A DNA stretch of 64,000 nt, from NCBI GenBank assembly GCA_964501655.1, contig CAZCTN010000016.1, positions 1 to 64,000 of the forward strand. The letters run 5' to 3'. The notes below the pieces were generated by a model, which had not been told where the DNA came from, did not search any database, and saw nothing but the letters and a program-made list of their open reading frames with translations. This stretch comes from JAAYJK01 sp964501655 (lineage in GTDB: Bacteria; Bacillota; Syntrophomonadia; Syntrophomonadales; Syntrophomonadaceae). The position numbers and the translations under genes are program-made. Below are positions 63,099-64,000 of the stretch, piece after piece (the first letter of the stretch is position 1; the number at the start of each line of letters is the position of its first letter).

Positions 63099-64000
63099 AT
63101 GGCTATAAAGCTGCTGGATGATGATTTGATAAACAAGATCGCAGCCGGTGAGGTCATTGAGCGGCCAGCTTCGATCGTTAAAGAGCTGATTGAGAACTCC
63201 ATCGATTCAGGGGCTGACCGGATAACGGTCAGGATCGGCAGTGGAGGACGGGAATTGATAGAAGTGGAAGATAACGGGCAGGGGATAAGCTTCAGCCAGG
63301 TTCCTCTGGCTTTTCTCCGTCATGCGACCAGTAAAATAAAGCAGGAAGAGGATCTGCTGCACATCTCTACCCTGGGTTTCAGGGGTGAGGCTCTGCCCAG
63401 TATTGCTTCGGTATCCCGAGTTGAACTCTACAGCCAGGCTCCTGGCGAACCCGGGGTTTATACCTGCCTGGAAGGCGGGCAGCAGTTGGTACATCAAATC
63501 CACCCTTCCCCTCCGGGAACTCGCATAGTAGTAAAAGACCTGTTTTACAACACCCCGGCCCGCAAGAAATTCCTGAAGAGTACGGTAACCGAAAGCAACC
63601 GTATTCATGAACTGCTCTGTCGCTATGCCCTGGTTCGGCCGAATATATCATTTTCCTTCAGCAGTGATAAAAAGACTTATTTTAAAACCCCGGGCAACAA
63701 CTCTCTGCCGGATACGGTAAGAACCATATTTGGCAGTGATTTTGCAGAAGGATTAATGGAGATCTCCTATAGGGGGGGAGATTACCGGATTGGCGGGCTA
63801 ATCTCGTCTCCGAAGGTGAAACGATCCAACCGCAGAAACCAGTTTGTATTCGTAAACCAGCGCCCAATAAAAAGCCCGGTCATATATCGAGCTATAGACC
63901 AGGCGTATCAAGGCCGTCTTTTGTCCCGCGAACATCCGGTGGTCATTCTATTTCTCGAATTGGAGCCATCCAGGGTTGATGTTAATGTGCATCCCCAAAA
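63099..64000 (+). CDS. mutL: DNA mismatch repair protein MutL (5' 300 codons; cut by window end)
   Basis: ATG 63099 follows AGGAAAGGA and lies one base after the stop of the deacetylase gene. The visible part is the GHKL ATPase: IKLLDDDLINKIAAGEVIER, ELIENSIDSGADRI (N-box), EDNGQGI, HATSKIKQEEDLLHISTLGF (ATP lid), RGEALPSIASVS, then LFYNTPARKKFLKS and, at the end, VDVNVHPQK. It runs to the last base without a stop. It couples MutS recognition to strand processing. Confidence 0.96.
   Translation, partial: MAIKLLDDDLINKIAAGEVIERPASIVKELIENSIDSGADRITVRIGSGGRELIEVEDNGQGISFSQVPLAFLRHATSKIKQEEDLLHISTLGFRGEALPSIASVSRVELYSQAPGEPGVYTCLEGGQQLVHQIHPSPPGTRIVVKDLFYNTPARKKFLKSTVTESNRIHELLCRYALVRPNISFSFSSDKKTYFKTPGNNSLPDTVRTIFGSDFAEGLMEISYRGGDYRIGGLISSPKVKRSNRRNQFVFVNQRPIKSPVIYRAIDQAYQGRLLSREHPVVILFLELEPSRVDVNVHPQ

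Overview
The window reads as a draft chromosome segment from a low-to-middle GC Gram-positive anaerobe of the class Clostridia, possibly Syntrophomonadaceae. This is inferred from strong AGGAGG-type ribosome sites, frequent TTG and GTG starts, an agr-type peptide signalling locus, the miaB / YlbF-family pair, short-form ThiC under a TPP riboswitch, and an acyl-CoA ligase. Three runs of 100 N (14047-14146, 50513-50612, 53085-53184) are scaffold gaps. The first lies inside a perfect tandem repeat, the second between two copies of a 55-bp sequence, and the third between two paralogous permease genes.

Layout. 1-4.4 kb is accessory and partly decayed: an OmpR-type response regulator running off the left edge, an excisionase-like HTH protein, a pRiA4b ORF-3-like protein, a broken ParE toxin, a drug-type ABC exporter and an Rhs/YD-repeat remnant. 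4.4-8.3 kb holds a P-type cation ATPase, a truncated alpha/beta hydrolase and an isoprenylcysteine-methyltransferase-like membrane protein. 8.5-24 kb is the most unusual part. A divergent XRE-type regulator faces a run of nine mostly unrecognised genes: PH-like and Yip1-like membrane proteins, a giant secreted protein with pentapeptide G-[YF]-[DN] repeats in perfect 165-bp tandem units, four further proteins with zinc ribbons and/or membrane segments, LemA, and a DUF2207 protein. They look like one cell-envelope module.

24.2-28.1 kb is a thiamine operon (promoter, TPP riboswitch, attenuator, thiC-thiM-thiE-thiD). 28.7-36.1 kb carries an acyl-CoA ligase, an 895-residue TULIP-like protein, a PurF paralogue whose nucleophilic Cys is Ser, and an MFS exporter. 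36.6-39.6 kb is a complete agr-like quorum-sensing locus: sensor kinase, AgrB, LytTR regulator, then a separately transcribed 37-codon AgrD peptide gene behind a pair of VirR/AgrA-like boxes spaced exactly 21 bp. 39.9-43.5 kb encodes a two-subunit L(+)-tartrate dehydratase/fumarase and a carbohydrate-binding lipoprotein.

44-50.3 kb has two small proteins behind a perfect sigma-A promoter, then a 1353-residue multi-PAS hybrid-like sensor kinase and an HD-GYP response regulator. 50.7-54.8 kb has a coiled-coil protein built of 49-residue repeats and an ABC exporter with two permeases. 55-64 kb is a housekeeping block: a zinc-ribbon protein, miaB, a YlbF/YmcA-family gene, mutS, a hydantoinase/oxoprolinase-family protein, a histone-deacetylase-family protein and mutL (cut by the window end).
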